A DNA stretch of 64,000 bases, taken from NCBI GenBank assembly GCA_029204225.1, contig CM055111.1, forward strand, positions 13,866,477-13,930,476. Direction: 5' to 3'. The position numbers were made by a program, and so were the translations under genes. Positions 1-11,439 of the stretch are shown here, piece by piece (within the stretch, counting starts at the first letter, position 1; the number at the start of each line of letters is the position of its first letter). The stretch comes from Diphasiastrum complanatum (taxonomy: Eukaryota > Streptophyta > Lycopodiopsida > Lycopodiales > Lycopodiaceae). A model generated the notes under the pieces. It searched no databases. It saw only the letters and a program-made list of their open reading frames with translations, and had not been told where the DNA came from.

Positions 1-142
1 GACATGTGTTGGATTTCAATTTTCATTGCTCATTGCTAATTACAATCTTAATCATTTTAATTTTCGATGCTCACGAGTTGTTGCTCAAGAGTCGATGCTC
101 ACACAAAATTTGATGCTCAATGATCGTTACAATTTCTTACAG

Positions 143-2326
143 GTGGGTACATCTACTCACACATCGCGCAAGCGATTGAGGAGGTGGGCCCTCAAAATGT
201 TGTGCAAGTCATTATTGACAATGTCGCAAATTGCAAAGTTAGGGGGGATTCGGTGATGGAGAATTACCCCACTATCTTTTGGACTCCGTGTGCTGCACAC
301 ATCGTCGACCTACTAATTGGGGACATTGCAGAAACTAGTCACAAACTTAGTAAGATTCTACATGTCGCGAGGGTTGATTGGTCACGGAGAGTCAAGACTT
401 TTGTTGTTTGCTCTCAAATTTTCAAAATCATGTACCTCTTTGGACCTAGTAACTAGTTTGTCTTTGCTTTCGTCATGACTCATACATGTCTTGCTTTTGT
501 CCAACTCTTCTTTGGGTGAAAGAGGTCCTTGATACTGCATGGTTCTTGGTGAGGTTTGTCATCAAGAAACCAAAGGTCCTCACAATTTATAGAGGGTTCA
601 AAAACTTAAAGATACTTAGACTTGCTCCCACGAGGTTTGAACTTTGAATCTTGATTCTTGATGATATATGTCTTCTCATTCTCAATGCTAGAATATGGGT
701 CTGTATTTTAACGTTTAGAAATTAGCAGCTAGCTTAAGCCTTATATGGATCTCGATTCTTGCTTTGATGCATTGATGATTGTTCAAAATTTGTAAAATTT
801 GAATTGTGCAATGTGTTTAGGTTGATTTGGAGCAGCTCCTAAAGGTACATGACACCCCAAGACAGATGGTTGTTTCTAACCTATGGGTACAATAGGGTGG
901 ATCGGCCGAGTCTCGATCTAGGAGGTTTGAGACCATCGTTTTGTCATCGGCCTTTTGGGATGAGGCAAGGTTGATTGTTGTTGGGTTGTAACCATTCCAC
1001 ACTGTTCTACTACTCACCATGGGCCTTCTTTACGAGTTTATGGATAGGTTAGGTGAGCAGCTTGAGTTTTGCCAGGTATATACTATAACCCCTTGACCCT
1101 TTTAATTTCTTGCGTTTTCCATTTCACAAATCTTCTCAGGTTTGAAGTTGGAACCTTTTCAATCTGAATCGATGACATTCCTTTTTTTAATTTGTAGGAT
1201 TCAAGAGATGGCCAAGTAAGAGAGCAGATGGAACTGGTTTCATAGGCCTTTACATGCAGTTGCCCATGTGCTGCATCTTTGATGGAAGAAATCTGCTCCA
1301 GAGCAGTTCCATGACCATGAGCTTGAGTATGGGTGGTTTGAATACCTCTAGGGGGTCATACCATATGTAGCAACAGACCTGCAATGATGAGCTCATGATT
1401 TTTTGGAGACTGCCTCACATATTAGAGGGCCATGACACAGGATAGAGTTGGCCACTTGAGGCCAATGTCTTGGTGGGACACGTATGGAGGGTGTGCCCCT
1501 AGGCTACAGCACATTGCATTGAGAGTCCTCTCACAGGATTGCACCACAACAAAGTGAGAGGAACTGGAGCATCTACTCCCTCATACACACCAAGAAGAGA
1601 AATAGGCTCTCCACAAAGCAATTAGAAAGGCTAGCGTTTGTGCATTCAAACCTCTGCCTTCTAGATAATATGGGCCAAAGAACCCATGCAGGTAGTCATA
1701 TAGACTTTGTATTTGAGGCTTGAGCTTGAACAACTCAAAGTTGAACTTGAACTTGAGTGCTCAAGGCTGAAAGTTATCACTTGAATCTTGGTACTTGGAA
1801 GTCTTGAAAGTTGAAAGTTGATTAGTTTGAACTTTGATAAATCATGAACCATTTGTAATTTGTGAATTGACTAGTGTCGATATGGGAATTGTTTAAACTT
1901 TAGGTAAACCCTGAAGAGATTGACATTGCCAAGGTTTTTAATTTTGGTAATTGAAATTTGATTACTTGAGTCTTGTATTTCAATCAACTTTTTGTAATAT
2001 CTCGATTCTACTCTCTAGGTCACCTCCTGGGTCTTGAGTCTTCAATTTCAAGATGCCACTGCTCATTAGCATTCAGAGAGCAGCTTCAATAGCTTTACCC
2101 AAGAGATTGAGGAGAGCGAGGATCAGAGCCATGTGTCTTCTTCTGATGAGGTCTCAAAGGTTGGGGATGATGATGACGACGATGATGAGGAGCATGTGCA
2201 GGAGGCTACGAGGCCACCCCCCACTAGGACGACCTATATATACAGTTCATAGTATAGAATTTAGGCCAAGACTTGATATTTCACCTAGAGTCTTACTAGT
2301 ACATTACTATGACAGTTGAGTCATGA
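143..2326 (+). pseudogene. hAT-superfamily transposase, decayed (DUF659 plus hATC domain)
   Basis: The reading frame from about 145 gives a DUF659-type segment (VVQVIIDNVANCK, then IFWTPCAAHIVDLL), the first part of a plant hAT transposase. Further pieces follow in order: FWDEA with LLYEFMDR at about 945-1060 after a stop, RPLHAVAHVLH at about 1237-1270, and the hATC dimerisation region WWDTYGGCAPRLQ through ERNWSIYSLIHTKKRNRL at about 1470-1640. A possible acidic tail rich in Asp lies at about 2095-2220. A likely 3' splice site (TTACAG) precedes the first segment. Stops and frame changes separate the blocks, so the copy is dead. The family normally cuts and pastes hAT elements with 8-bp target duplications. 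The 5' end lies outside the window and no terminal repeats were found. Confidence 0.85.
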
Positions 2327-2454
2327 GTCACGGCTCTAGATTCAACATTTGCCATTAACTGTTCAACTCGTTGTGATATCATATGTGACATGTGTATAGT
2401 TTGATACCGGCTATTCAGTTTTTGTTATATAGTCCATAACTTCATTGTTCGCTC

Positions 2455-2843
2455 CATAGAACCCACGGTTCCCAGAACCGTGGGTCCTGGGAACCGTGGT
2501 ACGGTTCATCTAAATAATAATTAATTAATCTATTAATTATTCCCCCCCCTTATTTAGTATGTACTGTTTTTTGTTTTTTGTTTTTTATAAAAGTGCAGAT
2601 CAAGTAGGAGTCAACGAACATGAGAAGTAGGAGTCATGACTGTTAGAACATCACAGTACTGACCTGTTTCTAGAGATCAATGTTTGGCATTTTTCTGGCA
2701 TTTTTTTGGGCCATTTTTGGGGGTGGGACAAAAAAAAATTAATTAATCACCTGTACGGTTCACCACGGTTCCAGGTTAAAATTTCTGAGAACTGTACGGT
2801 TCTCAGAACCGTGGTGAACCGCTCATGGTTCATTTATTCTATG
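2455..2843. mobile_element. hAT-type MITE, 389 bp
   Basis: The element begins CATAGAA and ends TTCTATG, a perfect 7-bp terminal inverted repeat. It is flanked by the exact 8-bp direct repeat GTTCGCTC (2447-2454 and 2844-2851), the target duplication length of hAT elements. Subterminal palindromes of the ACGGTTC..GAACCGT type occur at both ends. There is no coding capacity, so movement must have depended on a transposase supplied elsewhere. Confidence 0.85.
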
Positions 2844-2920
2844 GTTCGCTCGAATGCTATTTGATTTTGTTTTTTCAATGTAAGTTGTAACTTTTAGATT
2901 TGGATTAAAACCTTTATCCA

Positions 2921-2984
2921 ATGTACTTAGCTTACTAATCACTACTTACAACATGTACTTAGCTTACTAATCACTACTTACAAC
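2921..2984. repeat. 32-bp perfect tandem duplication
   Basis: The 32-base unit starting ATGTACTTAGC occurs at 2921-2952 and again without change at 2953-2984. The perfect identity suggests a recent duplication. Confidence 0.9.
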
Positions 2985-4232
2985 TTAGTAATTACTACCT
3001 ATTGATGTGTGATCGTTGCTGGTTGTATCATGTTTGGTCACTTTAGTCTTGACTCTTCAATCGACGATGATATATCATGCCACATGGATAAATCATAAAT
3101 CACAATAAGAAGTTGGAAGTTGGAACGTGGAATGCAACTAACAAGTTTGAATTGAGTCCACTATCCATTGAATATTCAACATTGTAATGTGCACTTGTGA
3201 ATTATGATTCTAATTTCAATTTTCTATGTAGCAATCTACTATTTATAAGATTTTAGAGACATTGCACACATTATAGAAAACGAAGTACATTAAAAAAAAT
3301 GCAAAAAAAGATTTGCCGAATCTTTCCAATTCTTTCAAAAGGGGCCTGGTTGGGAACCACAATTCATGCCAATTCTTTTGATTCTGAAAACGTCGATTCT
3401 GAACCGGCTGGAAACACTAGTCCATCTCTTAAGCTCATTATGTCGGCCATTCAATGCCAAAAGCAGATAACTAGGATGGGCTTATGGAAGACACTCCTCT
3501 ACTTGGAACGTGCATTCATAAAATCTCCAACTTACATAAAGCAATCCAAAATGTCAAGAATAACTTTTCAAAAAAGATAATCTGAACTGAAATAGCAATT
3601 AAGGTAATTACTGACCTCTGTCAAAAGAAGGCCAAACAGGTTTGATGTGCCTTATAGCTCTACTTGAAATTGGGCCAATTGTGTACATTGTAGCTCTCAT
3701 GATTGAGAAGAAAATGTGGCACACACAATATGCAAAATCTCAATGAACTTGCCTTTTTTCAAAACTGATCGTTGAAATTAGTGGTTTAGAACTGATCTTG
3801 CTTGAATTCAGTGCCAACTCTAAGCTCCCCGTATCAACATTGTGTTGGATATATAAGTCATGCCGCTCTTTCGTGCATGTTGCCCTTTGTGCGTGATGGC
3901 TGGTTTGGTTGGGCAAGTGGTTGAAAGCAGAGAGCTAAGTTGGCTGTCTTAGCTCCCTTGGAGGTACTGGTGCAACATGTGATGTTAAAGCGTTCCTATT
4001 TTGTTGGTGATTGCATGTGCTTATGGAAACTACCATGAAAATGAGAGGTTGGAAGTAGATGCTTACTGCGCAAGCTTCTGCCAATGGGAATGTAAGCATG
4101 GGATGGTTATGATAATCATTACAAAGAGGTGACAAATACCTTACAAATAGGTGAAAATGACTTTTTATCTAAGTAACAAGGAAAAGCTAAAAGGAGTGTT
4201 TCAAATGTGTTTGACATGTGACAGCTTTAAGA
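2985..4232. other. No gene recognised
   Basis: Short open frames occur on both strands (the longest is 93 codons at 3299-3580), but none shows a recognisable domain, splice structure or coding character. No repeat structure was seen. Confidence 0.5.
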
Positions 4233-4828
4233 GTTGGATTGTTACTGTGGCCTCATTTTGACGACTAAGTACTCATTCTTGCTCTTAGATGAAAAGTCTA
4301 TCCTATTGTGGCTGTTCCTTAACTCAAGCATTTTATTGCGTCCTCGTTTGGTTGCTACTATGGCCTCGATTTGACGAAGTACTTGTTCTTGTTCTTCACA
4401 TGAAAAGTCTATCCTATCGCAGCCTATGGCATTTTATGCAGCCAATTTATAGGATTTATGTAGCATATGACATCTCATACCTGTGGTCTTTTCCTATTCT
4501 GGGTTCACATATATAAATTCTACGTAGTCAACTTCACTGCATTCAATGGCCTCGCATGGCTTCATTTGATATTATGAATCTCATGAGCTTGGTCTCATTG
4601 TTATACTCTATGCTATATTTAGTACAAGGGTGCAGTTAATTTGGATGCTCCAGCACCTTTCTATCTAAATGCTGTTTGCGTAGTAGTTTTCTGACTTAGG
4701 TTCATGTAAGTTGAATGGGGAAACCGAGTTTAGCTGCCATGGCTTTGTCGGACAATATGAATCTTATGAGCTTGCTCATGTGGTTATCTGTGCTATATTT
4801 TGTACAAGCATGCTGTTAATTTGGATTC
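4233..4828. repeat. Two neighbouring diverged direct duplications
   Basis: 4233-4339 resembles 4348-4440 (both contain ATGAAAAGTCTATCCTAT). 4549-4651 resembles 4736-4828 (both contain TATGAATCT..ATGAGCTTG and GTTAATTTGGAT). The copies differ by substitutions and small indels. They lie just upstream of the prolyl oligopeptidase exons and may be duplicated intron DNA of that gene, which is inference. Confidence 0.65.
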
Positions 4829-4923
4829 TTGACTATATTACAGATAGATATAGCAAATGTGGTTGATCACATATAAAATTCCTTTATTTGTACTGCTTAC
4901 ATATCTAATACCTAAGTTATTTC

Positions 4924-5552
4924 TTGTGATTAGCTACCTGAGATTTTCTAAATTTGCAACCCTTGCAAAATTGTATGCACCAACTACCCAGGTACTCTCC
5001 ACTGCACAATGTCTCCAGGCCTTGGGAAAATCCCAATCGAGAAAAGGGTACTCAGTACCCTGCTACCATGCTGTTAACAGCCGATCATGATGATCGGGTT
5101 GTCCCCTTACATACGTTGAAACTACTTGCAGTAAGCTTTCTATCTCTAAACTCGTAAGGTTGATCTTCAAGATGTCCCTCAACTTGGTGAAGAATAAGTC
5201 TGTCCCATGTATAGCTTTTCTGATGTTTTGTGAGTGTGCAACAACAGACAATGCAGTACGTCCTGAACAAGAGTCTACCGAATAGTCCACAAACAAATCC
5301 AATAATTGCACGCATCGATGCTAAAGCTGGTCATGGTGCTGGCCGACCGACCAAAAAGCTCGTAAGTTTAACCTTTATCTCTTAGGTATGCTCAAAGAAG
5401 ACATTTGAAACTTTTACGACGTTAAATGTTTATCTGAACTGCCTCACCAAAGTTACAATTATGAATTCACTCACTCGGCTTGTCAGATCGAAGAAGCTGC
5501 AGATAAATATGCGTTCCTTGCAAAGATGTTAGGTGCATCATGGATAGATTAA
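4924..5552 (+). pseudogene. Prolyl oligopeptidase, C-terminal exons
   Basis: The C-terminal catalytic domain of a prolyl oligopeptidase (family S9A, a cytosolic serine peptidase cutting after proline in short peptides) is visible in three exons. Exon A (to 5130) holds [12 protein letters not shown] and [16 protein letters not shown], which carries the catalytic Asp region. Exon B (5248-5361) holds NPIIARIDAKAGHGAGRPT with the catalytic His. Exon C (5487-5552) ends AKMLGASWID then TAA. Splice sites are clean: GTAAG at 5131, ACAG before 5248, GTAAG at 5362, CAG before 5487, and the joins read in frame (LLA-TMQYVL, KKL-IEEAADKY). Exon A is damaged: [12 protein letters not shown] (about 4940) is out of frame with YSPLHNV, and the stretch normally between them is missing. 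The rest of the enzyme, including the nucleophile Ser exon, was not found, so this is probably a 3' gene fragment. Confidence 0.85.
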
Positions 5553-7445
5553 TAGCTGTTATCTTGATAGCTCTATCGATATTGGATGCAACCTTCAAAA
5601 GATCAAAAGTTAAAGACATCAAGCTGGCTTGGCTTGGATTTCTAAAAGCTTCTCGTGACATGATACAGGTGGTTTGTGGTTCTAACACAATTTTTGGTAG
5701 TTAGACCATTTTTGCACAAAGTAAATTGCAGATTGTATATGCATTTTTTCCCATGAGACATTTTTGGAAAGAAGGCAGTGTCCAAATTTGCAAGTCGAGA
5801 AGTTCTGAATGATGATTCTTATTTGCCATATTCAATTCTATGGATTCCATTGTCATAAGTTCATTGTTTCTGTTTGATTGCTCTAGATAGTTTTCTTCTT
5901 GAAATATGAGGAAGACTCTACACCCATGAGTCCATCTGAACTACTATGTTCAAAGGGCATTGTAGCCAATGTACAAGCAACATCTACGAGGGAGAAGACA
6001 CCGTAGCCACTGTAGAAGCATCATCCATGATTGGAAGAAAATGTGCTTTAAGTTTTAAACTTCCAACAAGTCTGGAAGCACATTTATTATTCCAGGTCAA
6101 GATGAGGTATATGCTATGGTGAAAGACCAACTGGATTCAATCATTCACAGCACGAAATGTTTCTAGAAAAATTTGCGGGCCAGCTACTAAACATCACAAA
6201 GCTAATCTGCTAGTGAATAAACTCTGTTAGATGAATTTCAACATCAACCTTTTCTAGAAAATTTCTATAGGCTATGCGTCACAAAGCTGATCTGCTAGTG
6301 ACTCAACTCCGTCAGATAGAATGAAATTATTTCTGGGTACATGCTCACCTTTAGCTTATGAAAGTCAGAACCTAAATGTACATACATAGCTCGGAAGCTC
6401 ATGTTAGGTATGATATGATTTGGTGCACATGCAGATGTGCGCAAACATGCATTAACGTAAATGATCACCTTGTATGACTAGTCCATACTATCTAGGCAAA
6501 GCCATTCTGGAGTTGATTCACTACATGGTTGTTACTTCTACTATTTACACACTTGGGATCAGGTCTAATCTTGCTCAGGAGCATATATGTCGAGGACTGG
6601 CTATGCTTAGATAAGCACTGCTTTCATGTCTGCTATATGTGCAAGGCCTAGAGACTTTGAACCCTCACGACTTTGTAAAATGGGTATTTTTTTCACGGCA
6701 ACTTGTCAACATCTGTTGCTTTTGCTCTCAAATGCACATGTAAACTTTTAAGCACACTTTTATTCTCTACAAAAGCAACAGTAAAATGTCGTTCATTCTC
6801 GGCTTGAGTTGTAAAAGAAAGATGCTGTCACCTATTGGGTCCAGGTTTCGAGTACCAACTCAAATCAAAACATGTAGAAAGTTGGGCCTCTCGGAATTGT
6901 CAAATTTATAATCTAAGTTTTGGCCATATCTGTAGGTCGGAAGTAACCACAATTGTCCATAGTTGTAGCTTGCAATCTGATAGCATTTTTTAAACATAAG
7001 TTTAGACCTCAAACTATCATTGCATAAAAAACTGTTTACTTTTCAAGCTTAACATTCCAATTATCTGCTTTGCACTTATGTATAATCAAAATGGCACAAA
7101 AATTGAAAATAGAAACTACTGATTGTTTTTTTAGAAAATTTGTGCCTCTGCTGCACCCGGGCTCAAATCTTAAGCCTTTGTGCTCCTTAGGCTTTCTATG
7201 ATGTAAAATGCAAATGTTGAACAAAGCAAAGCCATTAGACTGGTTGTATATCTATGAGTGTATGTGTGTGTGTGTGCATGCGTGGATGCGTGTGTCCATA
7301 ACTACATATCATATTATAGATGCAGGGTTTTGGAATGCGATATGGGAATCCCTCTTAGGGTTTTTCAAATCATTGTTATTTTTGGATGGTTTTTTTTGTT
7401 TTTTTTTTCCAAACAATGTTGCATCGGATCACTATCCCTTGCAAT
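5553..7445. other. No gene recognised; one diverged duplication
   Basis: No supported coding region. Within it, about 6155-6225 and 6255-6320 share TCACAAAGCT.ATCTGCTAGTGA and similar flanks, a diverged direct duplication. The first part may be 3' UTR and flank of the peptidase remnant. Confidence 0.5.

Positions 7446-7521
<76 letters not shown>
7446..7521. repeat. (GT)n(GA)n compound microsatellite
   Basis: About 12 GT units are followed directly by about 26 GA units. Open frames across it read poly Cys-Val and Arg-Glu and are not genes. Confidence 0.95.
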
Positions 7522-7524
<3 letters not shown>

Positions 7525-7761
7525 TTAATGGTCATGTGTAGTGAGTGTAAGATTATTCAAATTCATAAGATTGAGAGCAAAGGTTGATTTACATCACCCA
7601 ATAGAGGTACATTTGCAATATGCTAATCAGATCTAATCTGATGAAATTGCAAGTTAGCTCATTCACCAATGGACTTAGTACTCAGATTGTCGAAGGACCA
7701 ATGTTCTTAGACAAAAGAGGAGTAGCAGATGCAAGAGTACACATATCATTCGATAATAGGT

Positions 7762-8172
7762 TCTCGTATGTGTGAGATGATATACACCAGACTAGACATA
7801 GCTTTTGTAGTTAGTTTCTTAAGCCACTACATGGCAAATTTGGGTGTTACTCATTGAAAAGCTCTTATTAGAATTATGAGATATATTTGAGCTACTATGG
7901 ATCCATGTATCTAATATGGAGTAGTCGACAAGGAAAAACTCAATGCTCTTAGTGGTTATTCAGATGCAAGTTGGGCAGGAGATGTAGACACTCGTAGGTC
8001 CACATCTGAATTTACATTCTTCTTCAACAACAGTCCAATCTCATGGAATAGTTGCAAGCAAAGCTCAATAGTTCTGTCATCAACAGAATCAGAGTATATT
8101 GCTGCCTCTCAACTGACAAAGAAAGTAGTGTGGTTGAGAAATTTACTATCAAACATGTCTGAAACATTATGA
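7762..8172 (+). pseudogene. Copia RT end and RNase H remnant
   Basis: The frame reads the end of Copia reverse transcriptase (MIYTRLDIAFVVSFLSHYM) and then RNase H: SDASWAGDVDTRRST, PISWNS and LSSTESEYIAASQLTKK. Stops break it at several points. It is closest in sequence to the Copia copy at 36.1-37.7 kb (same DTRR and SSTESEYIAA blocks). No LTR adjoins it: the DNA turns into an unrelated minus-strand gag fragment at about 8180. Confidence 0.85.
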
Positions 8173-8189
8173 TATGGTAATTGTCTCTT

Positions 8190-8995
8190 TAAGTGTAGGC
8201 AATTGTCTCATTGTGGTATAGCTTTGGACAATGTTAGCAATTTTACAATTTAAGCCATTCAAAACAACTTGCACAAGCTCACTCTACTTGATAGGGTCAC
8301 TAATATAGGCAAGCTCCTTGTTTAAATCCTTTACTCTCAAAACAAATTGATGTCCACTCCTATTTTTCACTTGGAAGCATTGAAGAAATTGATTCTTGGG
8401 AAAATCAATTTTGAGGTATTTTTGGACTCATACATCTTTTGAAGAGTCTCCCAATCCTCTTGGGTTAAGGCACATGATCCTACTTCTTCGAGTAAATCAT
8501 TTGCAACATTCATCTTAATACAATGGAGTGCAATCTTGCATATCTTTTTGTATTTAGTTGCCTCTTGTGGATGGATTGGCTCATCTTCCTCTCCATTCAC
8601 TATATCCATCAAATCTTGCAAAACAAGGATGACCCTCTCATTGATGCCATCTTCTATAAGAAAGGAATGGATTCTAGAAATCAAAACTAGCTATCCCACT
8701 CTCTTAGGGACTTGAGAAGAATCACACTTTGATTTTTCAGCAAGATATAAGATGATATTGAGCTTGATCAATCTTCTAGATCAAAACTAAATCCAAAACA
8801 AGCTCAAATTACTCATAGATTTGCTCAAAACTAGTCTCCCGCTTTGTCCAAACTTTAGAAAAAGGATGAATCAACCCATAATGAATCAAAAGCACTTTAG
8901 AGCACATAAATGCCTCACAAATAAAGCTCTCTGAAATTAGGTTGAATCACTTTGACATAATGAATATCAAATCTATCAAAATCTCAGCCTAATAG
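8190..8995 (-). pseudogene. Copia gag fragment I with 5' leader
   Basis: Reading 8684 to about 8200 on the minus strand gives the N-terminal half of a Copia gag (UBN2-type): LMDIVNGEEDEPIHPQEATK, IKMNVANDLLEEVG, QEDWETLQKMYESK. It is nearly the same as the gag of the complete copy at 14.0 kb. The DNA before the gag (8685-8995) matches the untranslated leader of that copy (about 13680-13935), including the GAGAGTGGGATAGCTAGT stretch. It is broken by frame changes around 8370. It is a truncated copy lying opposite to the neighbouring plus-strand Copia remnant. Confidence 0.85.
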
Positions 8996-9009
8996 AAATG
9001 CAATTTTTA

Positions 9010-9470
9010 CTAGTTTTGCATTCCAAGATAAAAAATAATAAAAAACCTAGCTTTGATTTGTCCTTCTTGGATTTGCCTTTGGAGCTTGATCCACCATCCT
9101 TGTCCTCGGCCTCTTCTTTGCCTTGGTTCTTCTTGGATGAGAATGAGCCTTCTTTTTGTCTTTGAATGAGAAGTTGGCCTTCTCATCACCTCCTTGCAAG
9201 GACATGGATCCCATCCTTGATTTGAGATGAAGCATCCTACTTTCCTTGGCCACAAGCACATTATGGAACTTGTCAATAGTAGGTAGCTTATCTTGGATGG
9301 CAAGACTTTGGACTAGATTAGAATAATATTCACTTAGTCCATTTAGAATGACTTGCACAAGTTCATTGTCTTGGATTTCATCTTCTATTGAAGCCAATTT
9401 TTTGTTCAAAGACTTGATCCTAAGCATATACTCTTATGCACTCTCTCCACTTCCTTTCATGCTTTGAGGC
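9010..9470 (-). pseudogene. Copia gag fragment II
   Basis: Minus-strand frames 9427-9047 give the second half of the same gag type: RIKSLNKKLASI, LVQVILNGLSEYYSNLVQS, LPTIDKFHNVLVAKESR, followed by a Lys/Arg-rich basic region. It is more diverged from the 14 kb copy than fragment I. On the minus strand the C-terminal half comes before the N-terminal half of fragment I, so these are two separate truncated insertions and not one gene. Confidence 0.8.
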
Positions 9471-9479
9471 ACTTAATTC

Positions 9480-9800
9480 CTAAGAATGAGGAAGATATTT
9501 TGTCTCTCGACACTTGTAAATATATATACTAGTTGAATCAAGCTATGTAAGTGTTAATTGAGTTAATTGAAAATTCTCTTTCAAACAGAGTTTTTTGTAG
9601 TCAGCGTTATCACGCTCAGCAAGTTGAAGTTATTACTTCAAGCTATTGTACTCACTGACGATATTAATCAGAGTGCAATTTTTGTCTCACTATTGCGTCG
9701 TTCATTTGCGCATTCTGCATGAATTTTTCTGCTTGAATAATTCTGCTGCTAACTGTTGCGTTTCTATTCCTACACGCCACGCTCAATCCTCGAGCTTCCG
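9480..9800 (+). mobile_element. Copia LTR remnant, related to the LTR at 37.67-38.36 kb
   Basis: 9625-9790 matches the 3' part of the complete LTR at 38200-38360: both contain CTTCAAGCTATTGTAC, ATCAGAGTGCAA and TTTTTGTCT, and end near AACTG.(C/T)GC. Outer ends and target duplication are not visible, so this is a truncated or solo LTR. Confidence 0.6.
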
Positions 9801-10639
9801 CTGCTGCTCATGCCCACACGCGATTTTGACAGGTTCTTCATGGCAAGAAGGCAATGGAGGCTCATTCATGGTGGATTTCAACACATACACTTCACAAGAA
9901 GTGAAATATGGAGAAGACATGCAAGCAAGCATTCATCACTTTTATTTATTATATGTTTGCTGCTGTTTTACAGAGATTTCAAAGGTGGTAACATGGAGGA
10001 ATCATTCCATGCCCATTTTATGTTATTCTTCATGTACTAGTTTCATCTTGAAATGTAAAATTGATGTAAGAAATAATGAAACATCTAATATGGACACTAT
10101 TATCTATATCAATTATAAAATTTATTGTTTTGTACATATTAGGATCATTGAGAGGAGATCTATCCTCAAGATAGAAATCATTCTTAAGTTAGATCAAAGT
10201 AGTGTTGTAAAACTAGCAAGCAAAGTTGAAGAGGGATTGTGAAAATTGTCAACATTTCTTAGTTTTAGGCCAAATTTGGTAATTTTGGCACATAGTTTTG
10301 GATCTGACCTTTCACATGTGTGGAACAGGTCTAGATACTTTTATTTTAGTATATATTTCATAGTGAAGAAGTTTCAAACTTCAGGACTTTCAAAATGACA
10401 CCAAAATCATGTCATTTGGACATATAGGCCAAAATTGACTATTTTAGGCTAGTGGTCCTCTAAAATTGGGTCCTAATTTTTAGAGAGAGGAGAGAGAGTC
10501 ATCTCTCTCACCTATATTAGGCTGAATTTTGTGGAGAAATAGGTTGATGAAACCTATTGTATGATGACTTCAAAACATGTAACTCTGCTAGAGAATCTTA
10601 GCCCAACTCATTATAGGTAAATCTAAGGTGGATTTATGA
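9801..10639. other. No gene supported
   Basis: A 198-codon open frame (9646-10242) begins inside the LTR remnant and shows no domain or compositional sign of coding. The rest of the stretch holds nothing recognisable. Confidence 0.5.
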
Positions 10640-10903
10640 TTTAGCAACTCGGCATCCCCACAGATGATCTAGTTCTATTGGAGGATTTGACTACTTTTGT
10701 ATCCCATGAACCGAAAAAGATCATGGATACTTGTCGACATCAGTTGAGAAATCGTTTGATTTCTGAACATCTGATTCGTTGGAAAGGTAAGTCAGATGAT
10801 GTGGACACCTGGGAGAAGGAGGATGATTTAAGACTTAGATTCCCTGGTTTCTTCCCATATAAGAAAGTTTTTATGAGAGGGGGGGAGGGGGGGGGGGGGG
10901 GGA
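10640..10903 (+). pseudogene. Gypsy polyprotein C-terminus with chromodomain-like end, and polypurine tract
   Basis: The frame reads EPKKIMDTCRHQLRNRLISE then HLIRWKGKSDDVDTWEKEDD, the C-terminal chromodomain-like segment of a chromovirus-type Ty3/Gypsy integrase. It is followed by a long G-rich polypurine tract (10876-10903) that ends exactly where the LTR starts. The rest of gag-pol is absent upstream, so the element is 5'-truncated. Confidence 0.8.
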
Positions 10904-11372
10904 TGTTATGTAGCATAACGGTACGCCCTTCAGTGACGGCCTCGCAAGGAGCATGACACAGAACTGGAATTATCGACATGTTTAGGTGCCACCCGTCACT
11001 ATCCTAGGTGGTCACATGTCGCCGACAGGACCGTGCTTGATGGGACCCACTGTGCTATGCCTATATAGTGGTGGGGTTTCCCTCTTCCCATTCACTCAGT
11101 CTATCCAGGAGTTGGTGGATGGAGAGCACGTGCATTAGCCAGGATGTATCTCCAGGCTAGGAGATGTGTGCTAGGGAGAGCCGAGTGCGATGGCTGGTGG
11201 TATGGGACGCCAGTTATCGTAGGAGTCTTGACCGGGCATGATTGTGTCGATTGCTCCAGGGCATGGGGGTGGGTCGGTTGTGATCCTACAGTTGGGCGGT
11301 TACGGTGCGTCGTCACTGGTATGGGGTGTGTGGAACCTTCAAGGCAATCGATGATCTTAGGGAGTTATAACA
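10904..11372 (+). mobile_element. Gypsy 3' LTR, 469 bp
   Basis: Starts TGTTATGTAG directly after the polypurine tract and ends GTTATAACA, giving an inverted TGTTAT/ATAACA end pair. A TATA box (CCTATATAGTGG, about 11061-11072) sits in the middle, as expected for an LTR promoter. The base composition is G/C-richer than its surroundings. Confidence 0.8.
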
Positions 11373-11439
11373 CTTTTCATAAAGAACATCCACCTAAAAA
11401 GTCACAAATGGTTAAAAATAAGTGTTTTATTTAATGAAT

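Noticed and set aside
3299-3580. 93-codon open frame
   Set aside because: No domain, no coding character and no neighbours supporting it.
8190-9470. One intact Copia gag on the minus strand
   Set aside because: The two halves are in the wrong order and differ in divergence, and a leader sequence lies between them; they are two truncated insertions.
9646-10242. 198-codon open frame as a gene
   Set aside because: It begins inside an LTR remnant, has no domain, no splice signals and a composition rich in Cys, Ser and Ile as in random AT-rich frames.
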